Part shown: positions 1-7,412 of the stretch, one piece after another
Numbering within the stretch: position 1 is the stretch's first letter
Layout: each line of letters opens with the position of its first letter
From: Cellulomonas timonensis
Lineage (GTDB): Bacteria > Actinomycetota > Actinomycetes > Actinomycetales > Cellulomonadaceae
Reading direction: 5' to 3'
Length of the DNA: 64,000 nucleotides
Assembly: GCF_900046455.1 (NCBI RefSeq)
Contig: NZ_FCOT01000011.1
Location: forward strand, 372,001-436,000
The notes under the pieces: generated by a model
The model's database searches: none
Told to the model about the DNA's origin: nothing
The model's input: the letters and a program-made list of their open reading frames with translations, nothing else
Position numbers and translations under genes: made by a program

Positions 1-1
1 G

Positions 2-700
2 AAGATGCACTACCGCTCGCGCGGCCGGCTGACGCTGCCCGTCGTCATCCGCGTGCCCTACGGCGGCGGCATCGGCGCCATCGAGCACCACAGCGAGTCG
101 CCCGAGGCGCTGTTCGCGCACACCCCGGGCCTGCGGGTGGTGAGCCCGTCGAACCCCGCCGACGCCTACGCGATGATCCAGCAGGCCATCGCGTCACCCG
201 ACCCGGTGCTGTTCTTCGAGCCGAAGGGCCGGTACTGGGACAAGGGCGACGTGGACCTGGGCCCCGTCGCCGCGCCGCACGCCGAGGCCGCCACCGGCCT
301 CGACCGCGCCCAGGTGCTGCGGTCCGGCACGGACGTGACCGTCGTGGCGTACGGCCCCACCGTCGCCACCGCGCTCAAGGCGGCCGACGCGGCAGCGGCA
401 GAGGGCACGAGCATCGAGGTCGTGGACCTGCGGACGCTCTCCCCGCTGGACGTCGAGACGGTGGTCGCCTCGGTGCGCCGCACGGGCCGCTGCGTCGTGG
501 TCCACGAGGCGCCGACGGTCTACGGGACGGGCGCCGAGGTCGCCGCGCGGGTCACCGAGGAGTGCTTCTACCAGCTCGAGGCCCCGGTGCTGCGGGTCGG
601 CGGCTTCCACACCCCGTACCCCGTCTCGAAGATCGAAGAGGACTACCTGCCCGGCCTGGACCGTGTGCTCGACGCCGTCGACCGCACCCTGACGTTCTGA
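2..700 (+). CDS. 2-oxoacid dehydrogenase E1 component, beta subunit (5' truncated by window edge)
   Basis: The frame is open from the first bases of the window, so the N-terminus lies outside; 232 residues are visible of a usual length of about 325. The product is the beta chain of a thiamine-diphosphate E1 (pyruvate or branched-chain 2-oxoacid dehydrogenase). It oxidatively decarboxylates the 2-oxoacid and passes the acyl group to the lipoyl domain of E2. The visible part holds the typical stretch with GIGAIEHHSESPEALFAHTPGL and FFEPK, then the C-terminal transketolase-like domain ending in YPVSKIEEDYLP. The E2 gene follows after 24 bp, so the two are co-transcribed; the alpha subunit should lie just upstream. 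The sequence does not decide between pyruvate and branched-chain substrates. Confidence 0.93.
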   Translation, partial: KMHYRSRGRLTLPVVIRVPYGGGIGAIEHHSESPEALFAHTPGLRVVSPSNPADAYAMIQQAIASPDPVLFFEPKGRYWDKGDVDLGPVAAPHAEAATGLDRAQVLRSGTDVTVVAYGPTVATALKAADAAAAEGTSIEVVDLRTLSPLDVETVVASVRRTGRCVVVHEAPTVYGTGAEVAARVTEECFYQLEAPVLRVGGFHTPYPVSKIEEDYLPGLDRVLDAVDRTLTF

Positions 701-724
701 TCCCTGGCGTGTGAGGAGACCACG

Positions 725-2340
725 GTGCCGATCTACCAGCAGTTCAACCTGCCCGACGCGGGCGAGGGCCTGACCGAGGCCGAGATCGTCGCGTGGCACG
801 TCGCCGTCGGCGACACCGTCGAGGTCAACCAGACCATCGTCGAGATCGAGACGGCGAAGTCGCTGGTCGACCTGCCGAGCCCGTTCACCGGCGTCGTCAC
901 CCGGATCATGGTCGAGCCCGGCACGACGGTGGACGTCGGCACCCCGATCATCGAGGTGGACACCGACCCGCACGGCGCCGCGCTGGCTCCCGCCCCGGCG
1001 CCGGCAGCCGTCGAGGCGAGCGGCGTCGACGGCGAGGCCCGTGAGGCCGTCCTCGTCGGCTATGGCGTCACCGGCCAGGGCTCGGCGCGACGTGCCCGGG
1101 TCGCCCGCCCCGCCGCGGGGTCCGCCCCGTCCGCACCCGCACCCGCACCCGCACCCGTCGCGCAGCCCGCGGCCCCGGCCCCGGCGGGCCCCCCCCCCCG
1201 GCGCCGCCAGCCGCGGAGGCGGGCGGCGCCGCCGGGGAGGCCGGGGAGGCCGCCCTCGTCGCCTGTGGCGGCCCCGGCCGGGGCGCGGCGCGCCGGCCCC
1301 GGGCCGCCCGCCCCGCCGCGGGGTCCGCCCCGTCCGCACCCGCACCCGCACCCGCACCCGTCGCGCAGCCCGCGCCGGTTGCCCAGGCGCCAGCGCCCGC
1401 TCAGCCCGCCCCCGCTCAGCCGGCGCCCGCCCGCCCGCAGGTGCTGGCCAAGCCGCCGGTGCGCAAGCTGGCCCGTGACCTCGACGTCGACCTGGGCTCC
1501 GTGACGCCCACCGGCCCCGGCGGCATCGTCACGCGTGAGGATGTCGTCGCCCGCGCAGGCGAGGCGTCGGCCCGGGCGCTCGCCACGTACCCCGGCGATG
1601 ACGCGCCGTGGCTGGCGCAGGGGACCGTGAGCGGCGGCGGCCGCCAGACCCGCGTGCCGGTGAAGTCGGTGCGCAAGCGCACTGCCGAGGCGATGGTCGC
1701 GAGCGCGTTCACCGCGCCGCATGTCACGGTGTTCCACACGCTCGACATCACGAAGACGATGAAGCTCGTGGCCCGCCTGCGTGAGGACCGCGAGTTCGCG
1801 GACGTGCGTGTCACCCCGCTGCTGATCGCCGCGAAGGCGGTGCTCACGGCGGTGCGCCGCCACCCGGAGATCAACGCGAGCTGGGATGACGCCGCTCAGG
1901 AGATCGTCTACAAGCACTACGTGAACCTGGGCATCGCGGCGGCGACCCCGCGCGGGCTCGTGGTGCCGAACATCAAGGACGCCCACACCCTCGGCCTCAA
2001 GGACCTGGCGCTGGGCATCTCCGAGCTGACGGCGACGGCACGCGCTGGCCGCACGACCCCCATGGACATGTCCGACGGCACCATCACGATCACGAACGTC
2101 GGCGTGTTCGGCATCGACACCGGCACCCCGATCCTCAACCCGGGCGAGGCGGCGATCCTGGCCTTCGGCGCCATCCGCCAGCAGCCGTGGGTGCACAAGG
2201 GGAAGATCAAGCCGCGTCAGGTGACCCAGCTCGCGCTGAGCTTCGACCACCGCTTGGTGGACGGCGCGCTGGGCGCGAAGTTCCTGTCCGATGTCGCGGC
2301 GGTGCTCGCCGAGCCCGCACAGGGCCTCGTCTGGGGCTGA
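725..2340 (+). CDS. 2-oxoacid dehydrogenase E2 (dihydrolipoamide acyltransferase), frame interrupted
   Basis: The gene starts at a GTG preceded by GAGGAG (712-717). The first frame carries the lipoyl domain, with the lipoyl lysine in ETAKSLVD, and runs to 1504 as nonsense. The second frame (from before 1441 to 2340) carries the peripheral-subunit-binding domain ([21 protein letters not shown]) and the catalytic domain ending with FDHRLVDGA, the HxxxD active site. The break is in the Ala/Pro linker and coincides with a 203-bp direct duplication. Removing 203 bp puts both halves in one frame, giving a normal E2 of about 470 residues. The second copy is degenerate, with A/T replaced by G/C. I think the working gene is intact in the organism and the break is an assembly or sequencing error, but a real duplication cannot be excluded. 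Confidence 0.85.
969..1374 (+). repeat. Tandem 203-bp direct duplication in the E2 linker
   Basis: The segment 969-1171 is followed at an offset of exactly 203 bp by a second copy. From 1305 to about 1374 the copy is identical to 1102-1171. From about 1172 to 1300 it is a degraded version of 969-1097, in which the differences are mostly A/T changed to G/C and a run of ten or more C appears at about 1190-1199. The length is not a multiple of three, so it shifts the frame of E2. Confidence 0.85.
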
Positions 2341-2351
2341 CGGCAGCCGAC

Positions 2352-2377
2352 GCCTGCCACGCGAGCGGGTGGCAGGC
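2352..2377 (+). terminator. Hairpin terminator after E2
   Basis: A perfect 9-bp stem, GCCTGCCAC and GTGGCAGGC, lies 12 bp after the E2 stop codon. There is no T-run, as is usual in high-GC actinobacteria. It separates the dehydrogenase operon from the amidohydrolase operon. Confidence 0.65.
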
Positions 2378-2455
2378 AGCTCGAGCATTCCCACTGGCTG
2401 AGATGCCGCGTACCGAATAATGGTCGGGCGGCGAAGGCGGTGCTACCTTCGCCGC

Positions 2456-2536
2456 ATGTCCGACGCGATGAACGCCCTGGTCCGCTGCGTGCGGCCCTGC
2501 GTCCGCGTCTGTATGTCGCCGTCGACCGTGCGCTGA
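2456..2536 (+). CDS. Putative 26-residue leader peptide with three cysteines
   Basis: A short frame begins 6 bp after a TACCTT -10-like box (2444-2449), so it would be translated from a leaderless transcript. The peptide holds three Cys within nine residues (CVRPCVRVC) and ends at a TGA. Downstream are two short inverted repeats, CCGGA/TCCGG (2573-2593) and GCGTG/CACGC (about 2599-2613), before the hydrolase gene at 2714. A leader-peptide or attenuator role is inference by analogy with Cys-containing leaderless small ORFs of mycobacteria. It could equally be a chance ORF. The rest of the 2341-2713 gap holds only the terminator and this region. Confidence 0.3.
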   Translation: MSDAMNALVRCVRPCVRVCMSPSTVR

Positions 2537-2713
2537 CGCGCCACCTGACGGCCTGCCCCTGTTCGACCTCTCCCGGATGCGACGCGTGTCCGGGCTCCGC
2601 GTGCCTCGCACGCGCTGACGGCTGCTGCGCGCCTCGTGGCCCGCCAGCCCTTTTGACGCACCCCGCAACGCCGCGCGCGCTCAGCGCCGCGGTCGAAGAG
2701 CCCGGAGGCTCCC

Positions 2714-3469
2714 ATGTCTGTCGACCTTCCCGTCGCACGTCGCGTGACCCCGCTGGACCCCGTCGAGCTGGACCCGGCAGTGCTCGGCCACCCGGCGTCG
2801 AACATCGCCTCGATCCCGCCGCTCGCCGCCCAGTGGGCCTCGCTCGACCTCCGCGAGATCCTCTCCCGGCCGGCGGCGTTCCTGTCCGTCAGCCAGTCCA
2901 ACTCGCTCTACCGCCCCGGCGGCGTGCAGTACGCCGAGGGGCACGCGTTCCGCGGCAGCCTTCCCGCGACCGTCCAGGCAGTGCAGGCGGCACGCCGGGC
3001 GTCGAACTTCGTCTCGTTCGCGTGGATCGGCTACTCGGTGTTCCGTGACAGCTACCCGGGCACCGACTTCGACCGGGCGCAGTACGCGTCCTGGACCGGG
3101 CACATTGACGCGACGCCCGAGCAGATCGCGTGGGACAACGCGCTCGTCCCCGAACTCGCGGAGCTCGTGGAGCCGGGCGACAGCACGCTGGACGAGAAGG
3201 CCCTGCAGACGGCGTTCGTGGGCACGGACCTCCCGCTCGAGCTCGCGCGCAAGCGGGTCGAGGTCGTGGTGATCACCGGCATCCACACCGACTGGTGCAT
3301 CGAGGGGAACGCCCGGGCGGCCCGCGACCACGGCCTGCTGCCCATCGTCATCGGCGACGCGACCGGCACGCAGCACCCCGATCAGGAGGCGGCGACCTTC
3401 GAGCGCATCAACAACTACTTCGCACCCGTGATCTCGTCGGCGACGTTCGTCGAGCTGGTGACCCGCTGA
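2714..3469 (+). CDS. Isochorismatase-fold cysteine hydrolase (amidohydrolase type)
   Basis: The 251-residue cytoplasmic protein starts at an ATG with GGAGG 8 bp upstream. The family splits C-N amide bonds of small substrates (nicotinamide, biuret, ureidoacrylate) with a Cys-Lys-Asp triad. Cys195 sits in the expected GIHTDWCIEG loop and Lys162 is a candidate for the catalytic lysine. The first strand, usually VVDMQ, here reads AFLSVSQSN, so the usual catalytic Asp appears to be a Ser near residue 60. The stop codon overlaps the start of an AmiS/UreI channel gene by one base, which points to uptake and hydrolysis of an amide or urea-like compound. The substrate is unknown. Confidence 0.8.
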   Translation: MSVDLPVARRVTPLDPVELDPAVLGHPASNIASIPPLAAQWASLDLREILSRPAAFLSVSQSNSLYRPGGVQYAEGHAFRGSLPATVQAVQAARRASNFVSFAWIGYSVFRDSYPGTDFDRAQYASWTGHIDATPEQIAWDNALVPELAELVEPGDSTLDEKALQTAFVGTDLPLELARKRVEVVVITGIHTDWCIEGNARAARDHGLLPIVIGDATGTQHPDQEAATFERINNYFAPVISSATFVELVTR

Positions 3470-4149
3470 TGGGCAACGTCGGCCTGCTGCTCGTCGGGGC
3501 GGTGCTGTTCGTCAACGGCGTCTCCTCCCTCGGGCTGGTGTCGGCGCGCAGCGCCGCCCCGCTCAACCTGTTCGTCGGCACCGCGCAGGTGGTGCTGCCC
3601 ACGCTCGTGCTGGTGCAGCACGGGTCGGATCCGGCCGTCGTGGCGGCCACCTGGCCCAGCTACCTGTTCGGGTTCACGTACCTGTGGTTCGGGCTGCTCT
3701 CGCTGCGGGGCATCGAGCCGCAGGGCTTCGGGTTCTTCAGCGCGTTCGTCGCGGCGGTGGCGCTGTTCCAGGCGGTCGCGACAGTGGGGACGGATCCGGT
3801 GTTCGCGGTCATCTGGGCCACCTGGGCCGTCATGTGGTCGCTCTTCTTCGTCCTGCTCGGCCTGGGGATCAGCCAGGTCCGGGGCCTGGACCTGGGGCGC
3901 GCCACCGGTTGGTTCCTCACGCTGCTGGGCATCCCCACGTGCACCGTCGCGGCGGTCTTCCTCATCGACGGGCGGTGGACGACCTCGCCCCTCGCGGGGG
4001 TCGTCGCGCTCGCGGGCCTCATCCTCGGCGCCGTGGCGTCGGTCCTCCTGGCCAGGGCCGGTCTGCCCCGGCTGGCGCCCGCGGGCGCCCCCGAGCGGGG
4101 CGCGGCGGCGGTTGGCGTCCCGGCTGCCGAGGCGTTCGCCCGCGCCTGA
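3469..4149 (+). CDS. AmiS/UreI family urea/short-chain amide channel
   Basis: This is a 226-residue integral membrane protein with six predicted hydrophobic segments. It opens with MGNVGLLLVGAVLFVNGV and SAAPLNLFVG, close to the family pattern. AmiS/UreI proteins are channels for urea or aliphatic amides in the cell membrane. The ATG overlaps the stop of the preceding hydrolase (TGATG), so translation is coupled and the pair is one functional unit. The C-terminal 25 residues after the last helix are Ala/Pro/Gly-rich and not conserved. In other bacteria amiS sits with an amidase of another fold, so pairing with an isochorismatase-fold enzyme is of interest. Confidence 0.88.
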   Translation: MGNVGLLLVGAVLFVNGVSSLGLVSARSAAPLNLFVGTAQVVLPTLVLVQHGSDPAVVAATWPSYLFGFTYLWFGLLSLRGIEPQGFGFFSAFVAAVALFQAVATVGTDPVFAVIWATWAVMWSLFFVLLGLGISQVRGLDLGRATGWFLTLLGIPTCTVAAVFLIDGRWTTSPLAGVVALAGLILGAVASVLLARAGLPRLAPAGAPERGAAAVGVPAAEAFARA

Positions 4150-4158
4150 TCGCACACC

Positions 4159-4950
4159 TCACACGAGGACGCTGGTGCCCTGCTCGGGTGTCCGGGGCGG
4201 CTCGGAGGAGTGCGGGCCCTTGGCGGGCGCGCGCGGTTCGGGGGCGGCCGTCGTCTCGTCCTGCGGGGCGGCGGCGCCCTCGGCGGGCGCGCCGCCCCGC
4301 AGCCGGTCCTGCAGGTCTTGGGCGGCGGAGTCCACGAGGCTGAGCACGTCCCGGGCGACCTCGTCGATCGGGCGGGCGCCGTCGATCACGTGGTACGCGG
4401 TGCGCCGGCCCCACGGCTGCTCGAGGTACGTCTGGCGGGAGTCGATCAGGCGTCGCAGGTCGATGTCCTGCTTCTGGCGCAGCGATCCCTCGCGGTGCAC
4501 GATGCGGCTGGCGGCGGTCTCGGCGGGGACGTCCAGGCAGATGGTGACGTCGGGGGCGGGCGCGAACCGGTTGAGCTGCACGAGCCAGTCCATCTCCGTC
4601 ACGCCGCACGCCTGGAAGAACGTGTAGGTCGCGAAGACGTACTGGTCGGCGATGACCGTCTCCCCGCGATCGAGCCGTGGACGGATGACGGTGCGGGCAT
4701 GGCGGGCGAGGTCGAAGGCCGCGAGCAGGGCCAGCTCGCGCATCGCCTCCGGGGTGCGCCGGTCGAGGCTCTCCACCGAGCGCACGAGGTCGTCGCCGCG
4801 GTACAGGTCGGTGGGCTGGCGCGTGGCGTGGACCGGGCGGCTGTCGCGCAGGTGCTCGGCGATCCGCGCGGCCTGTGTCGTCTTCCCGCTCGCGTCGATG
4901 CCGCACACGGCGACCAGCAGGCCGCGGGTCGTCGTCTCCTCGGTGCTCAT
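4159..4950 (-). CDS. tmk: Thymidylate kinase-like P-loop nucleotide kinase
   Basis: The protein has the P-loop GIDASGKTT near its N-terminus, followed by the substrate region RQPTD. It has the DQY motif after a predicted strand and the lid segment RIVHREGSLRQKQDIDLRR. These match dTMP kinase, which makes dTDP from dTMP and ATP. It carries an extra C-terminal tail of about 50 residues rich in Ala, Pro and Glu that is absent from standard Tmk. The lid and C-terminal part fit a divergent thymidylate-kinase-like family as well as canonical Tmk, so the substrate is inferred. I chose the ATG at 4950; an in-frame TTG at 4968 would add six residues. It runs opposite to the neighbours on both sides. 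Confidence 0.72.
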   Translation of the reverse strand: MSTEETTTRGLLVAVCGIDASGKTTQAARIAEHLRDSRPVHATRQPTDLYRGDDLVRSVESLDRRTPEAMRELALLAAFDLARHARTVIRPRLDRGETVIADQYVFATYTFFQACGVTEMDWLVQLNRFAPAPDVTICLDVPAETAASRIVHREGSLRQKQDIDLRRLIDSRQTYLEQPWGRRTAYHVIDGARPIDEVARDVLSLVDSAAQDLQDRLRGGAPAEGAAAPQDETTAAPEPRAPAKGPHSSEPPRTPEQGTSVLV

Positions 4951-5140
4951 GCGCTCAGGATGGCGCAAACCAGGAGAGTTCGGGAACTTCTGTCGAAACG
5001 ATCCTGCTCATCCTGATCACGGTTGGGTGACGGCGGCGGTGGGGCGCCGCGTGACGCCACGGAGTGACGGGCTCAGGGGCGCGTCTCCGCATAAACGATT
5101 CGGACATGGGCGGCCCTCCGGCGACGGGCCACGCGCTGCA

Positions 5141-5146
5141 TAGGGT
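5141..5146 (+). promoter_or_regulatory. -10 box (TAGGGT) of leaderless copper-cluster transcript
   Basis: TAGGGT lies 7 bp before the ATG at 5154, the spacing expected if transcription begins at the start codon. No Shine-Dalgarno sequence precedes this ATG. Confidence 0.45.
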
Positions 5147-5153
5147 GCCCTGC

Positions 5154-5840
5154 ATGGCCTCACCGGCGAGCGGACCGTTGCGGCTGGCCCGCGCGCTCGC
5201 GCTGACCGCCGTGGTGTTCGGCCTCGCGGCGGGCGCCCATGTCGCCGGGGGAGCCGAGCTGCCCGCGCCGACAGTCCTCGCGCTGTTGGCCGCTGTCGTC
5301 CTCGCCGGGTGCGTCGTCGCGACGCGGTCCCGTCTGGGCCTCGTCGCCGTGGGGTGCCTGCTGGGCATCGGACAGGTGGCTCTGCACCACGCCTTCGGGC
5401 TGTTGGCGACCTCACCGGCCTGCGCGCCTGTGGCGGCCCCCGCGGCCGACGCCGGGCACGCGCACCACGGCGGCCATGAGGCGGTGAGCGCCGGCTGCGG
5501 GGCGTCGTCGGATGCCGTGGCCGCACCGCTGGACGGGTGGGCCTCCGGCCTGACACATGGCCAGCTCGTCGATCGGACCATGCTGTTCGCGCACGTCGCG
5601 GCCACGCTCGCCGCCGCGCTCGTGCTGCTCCTCGGGGACCGCGCGCTGTGGTGGCTCGCCGCCTGGCTGCGTCCCGCGCTGGAGCGGCTTGCCGCCGTCG
5701 TGCGCATCCCGGAGGGCGTCCTCCCGGGCGCCCCGCGCGGCCACATCCTCGTCGCGGGCCCGCAGCTCCAGCCCGGCCCCGCGGGGGTGCGCGGGCCACC
5801 CGGCGGCCAGTCGTCGGGCCCTCCCGGGCCGCGCACGTAG
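5154..5840 (+). CDS. Membrane protein with His-rich loop, first gene of copper cluster
   Basis: The 228-residue protein has about four hydrophobic segments. Between the third and fourth lies an outward loop with Cys, then HAHHGGHEA and another Cys, a likely metal-binding patch. I do not recognise a named family. Proteins of this shape commonly precede ycnI-copC-copD in actinobacteria, so a role in copper handling is inferred from context. The start at 5154 is chosen because a TAGGGT -10 box lies 7 bp before it; in-frame starts at 5064 and 5106 would add a non-hydrophobic extension. The C-terminal tail is Pro/Gly-rich and probably disordered. Confidence 0.7.
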   Translation: MASPASGPLRLARALALTAVVFGLAAGAHVAGGAELPAPTVLALLAAVVLAGCVVATRSRLGLVAVGCLLGIGQVALHHAFGLLATSPACAPVAAPAADAGHAHHGGHEAVSAGCGASSDAVAAPLDGWASGLTHGQLVDRTMLFAHVAATLAAALVLLLGDRALWWLAAWLRPALERLAAVVRIPEGVLPGAPRGHILVAGPQLQPGPAGVRGPPGGQSSGPPGPRT

Positions 5841-5933
5841 CGCGCGGCTGACGGGACCGGTCCGGCCTGCGCCCCGACCGACGTCCCGCGCCCGCCGCCG
5901 ATCGTGCGGGCCACCAGCCTCGAAGGACCCACC

Positions 5934-6773
5934 ATGCGTTTACCCCTGCCCGCCCGCGCGGGCGCCCTCGCCAGCACGCTCGCCCTCGCCGGCGCGCTGC
6001 TGCTCGTCGCGCCCGCCGCCTCAGCCCATGTCACCGTCATCCCGGAGCGCACCGCCGCTGGCGGCTGGGCGCGCCTGACGTTCCGGGTGCCCAACGAGTC
6101 CGCCTCCGCGGGCACCACACGGCTCCAGGTGCGCCTGCCGGCCGAGTCCCCGCTCCTGCACGTCTCGGCGCTCGCGGTGCCGGGCTGGACCGCCACCGTG
6201 GAGAGGGCGGCGCTGGCGAACCCCGTGACGAGCCACGGCACGGAGATCACGGAGGCGCCGTCCGTGGTGACGTGGACGGCAGATCCCGGCGTGCAGATCG
6301 GCCCGGGCCAGTTCCTGGAGTTCGCCATCTCGGGCGGGCCGCTGCCGGAGGCGGGCACGACACTGGTGCTGCCCGCCGAGCAGACGTACTCGGACGGCAC
6401 CGTGGTGGCGTGGGACGAGGTGGCGGCGGGGGACGAGGAGCCCGCGCATCCGGCGCCGGCTTTCACGGTCACCACCGCCGAGGGCGACGCGCACGGGGCG
6501 GCGACGGACGTCACACCCACAGCCGCGTCCGACAACGCCGTCGCAGCCGAGCCGGCGGCGCAGCAGGGCTCCGACGCCGACTCGGGCCAGGCAGGGGGCG
6601 ACAGCGCAGGTGACGGCGGCGCCGCGGGCGGCGATCCGGTGGCCCGCGCGCTCGGGGGCCTCGGAGCCGTGGCGGGGCTGCTCGCCTTGGCGCTCACCTG
6701 GGCGCGCCGCCGCACGGCAGCCGCCCCGGAGGCCAGATCGGAAGTTCGGCCCTCCGGCGAACAGAGGCGATGA
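5934..6773 (+). CDS. YcnI family copper-binding protein (DUF1775)
   Basis: The 279-residue exported protein has a signal peptide ending at ASA. The mature chain starts with HVTVIPE, so its N-terminal His would coordinate Cu(II) as in Bacillus subtilis YcnI. The DUF1775 beta-sandwich covers about residues 27-160. An acidic, Ala/Gly-rich spacer and one C-terminal transmembrane segment (GLGAVAGLLALALTWARRR) anchor it to the membrane. It lies between a His-rich membrane protein and copC, whose start codon overlaps its stop. The cluster probably captures copper outside the cell and passes it to CopC/CopD. Confidence 0.9.
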   Translation: MRLPLPARAGALASTLALAGALLLVAPAASAHVTVIPERTAAGGWARLTFRVPNESASAGTTRLQVRLPAESPLLHVSALAVPGWTATVERAALANPVTSHGTEITEAPSVVTWTADPGVQIGPGQFLEFAISGGPLPEAGTTLVLPAEQTYSDGTVVAWDEVAAGDEEPAHPAPAFTVTTAEGDAHGAATDVTPTAASDNAVAAEPAAQQGSDADSGQAGGDSAGDGGAAGGDPVARALGGLGAVAGLLALALTWARRRTAAAPEARSEVRPSGEQRR

Positions 6774-7408
6774 TGGTCGACATGTCCCGCATTCCTGTCG
6801 CCCTGCGCCCTGCGCGGCGTGCCCTCGCGGCGGTCATCGCCGCGTTCGTCCTCGTCGGCCTCGGCGCCGGCGGCGCGAGCGCTCACAACTCCTTGCGCTC
6901 CACCGACCCGGCTGACGGCTCGACGGTCACCGTCGTGCCCGAGCAGCTCACTCTCACCTTCGACCAGCCCGCGTTGGCGATCGGCACCGAGATCGCGGTG
7001 CTGGCTCCCGACGGCAGCCTCGTGAGCGCGGGCGAGCCGGTGCTCGTCGACTCGAGCGTCAGCCAGCCCATCGAGGGGGTGCTGCCGGCTGGCACGTACA
7101 CCGTGCAGTGGCGGGTGACCTCGGCGGACGGCCACCCGCTGTCAGGAGAGCTGTCCTTCACCGCGTCGGAGGCCACGGCCATCGGCGTCGAGGCCCCCGC
7201 GGAGACGGCCGAGCCCGTCGCCGAGGAGGAGCCGACGGCGGCGGCCGAGGAGTCGCAGCCCGAGGCCGTCGTGACCTCCGCGGTGGTGGAGCCCGAGGAG
7301 GACGACGCGCTGTCCACCGGGCAGATCATCGGCATCGGCGCGCTCGTGATGGTCATCGCGGGCGGGGTGCTGGTCGCGCTGCGCATGAGCCAGCGGAAGA
7401 AGAACTGA
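6770..7408 (+). CDS. copC: CopC domain copper-binding protein, membrane anchored
   Basis: A signal peptide ends at ASA and the mature protein begins HNSLRSTDP, with the N-terminal His that CopC proteins use for Cu(II). A second ligand pair is visible in SADGHPLSGE. The CopC beta-barrel covers about residues 39-130. An acidic Glu/Ala-rich linker leads to a single C-terminal transmembrane helix and a short Lys/Arg tail. The ATG at 6770 overlaps the ycnI stop; ATGs at 6773 and 6782 are alternatives. It is followed after 4 bp by a CopD-CtaG fusion, so YcnI, CopC and CopD form one copper-delivery operon. Confidence 0.92.
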   Translation: MMVDMSRIPVALRPARRALAAVIAAFVLVGLGAGGASAHNSLRSTDPADGSTVTVVPEQLTLTFDQPALAIGTEIAVLAPDGSLVSAGEPVLVDSSVSQPIEGVLPAGTYTVQWRVTSADGHPLSGELSFTASEATAIGVEAPAETAEPVAEEEPTAAAEESQPEAVVTSAVVEPEEDDALSTGQIIGIGALVMVIAGGVLVALRMSQRKKN

Positions 7409-7412
7409 GCCG

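Noticed and set aside
1188-1440. A genuine novel Pro/Arg-rich domain in E2
   Set aside because: The residues come from the wrong frame of a degenerate duplicated linker; removing the duplication gives the ordinary Ala/Pro linker.
2440-3048. 202-codon plus-strand frame with a Cys-rich stretch before the isochorismatase-fold gene
   Set aside because: It runs through the start of the well-supported gene at 2714 in another frame and has no ribosome binding site; the Cys-rich look comes from GC-rich TGC codons.
4955-7135. 726-codon open frame on the minus strand across the copper cluster
   Set aside because: It is antisense to four recognisable genes, is rich in Ser/Ala/Pro/Thr low-complexity sequence and shows no domain; long antisense frames are expected at this GC content.
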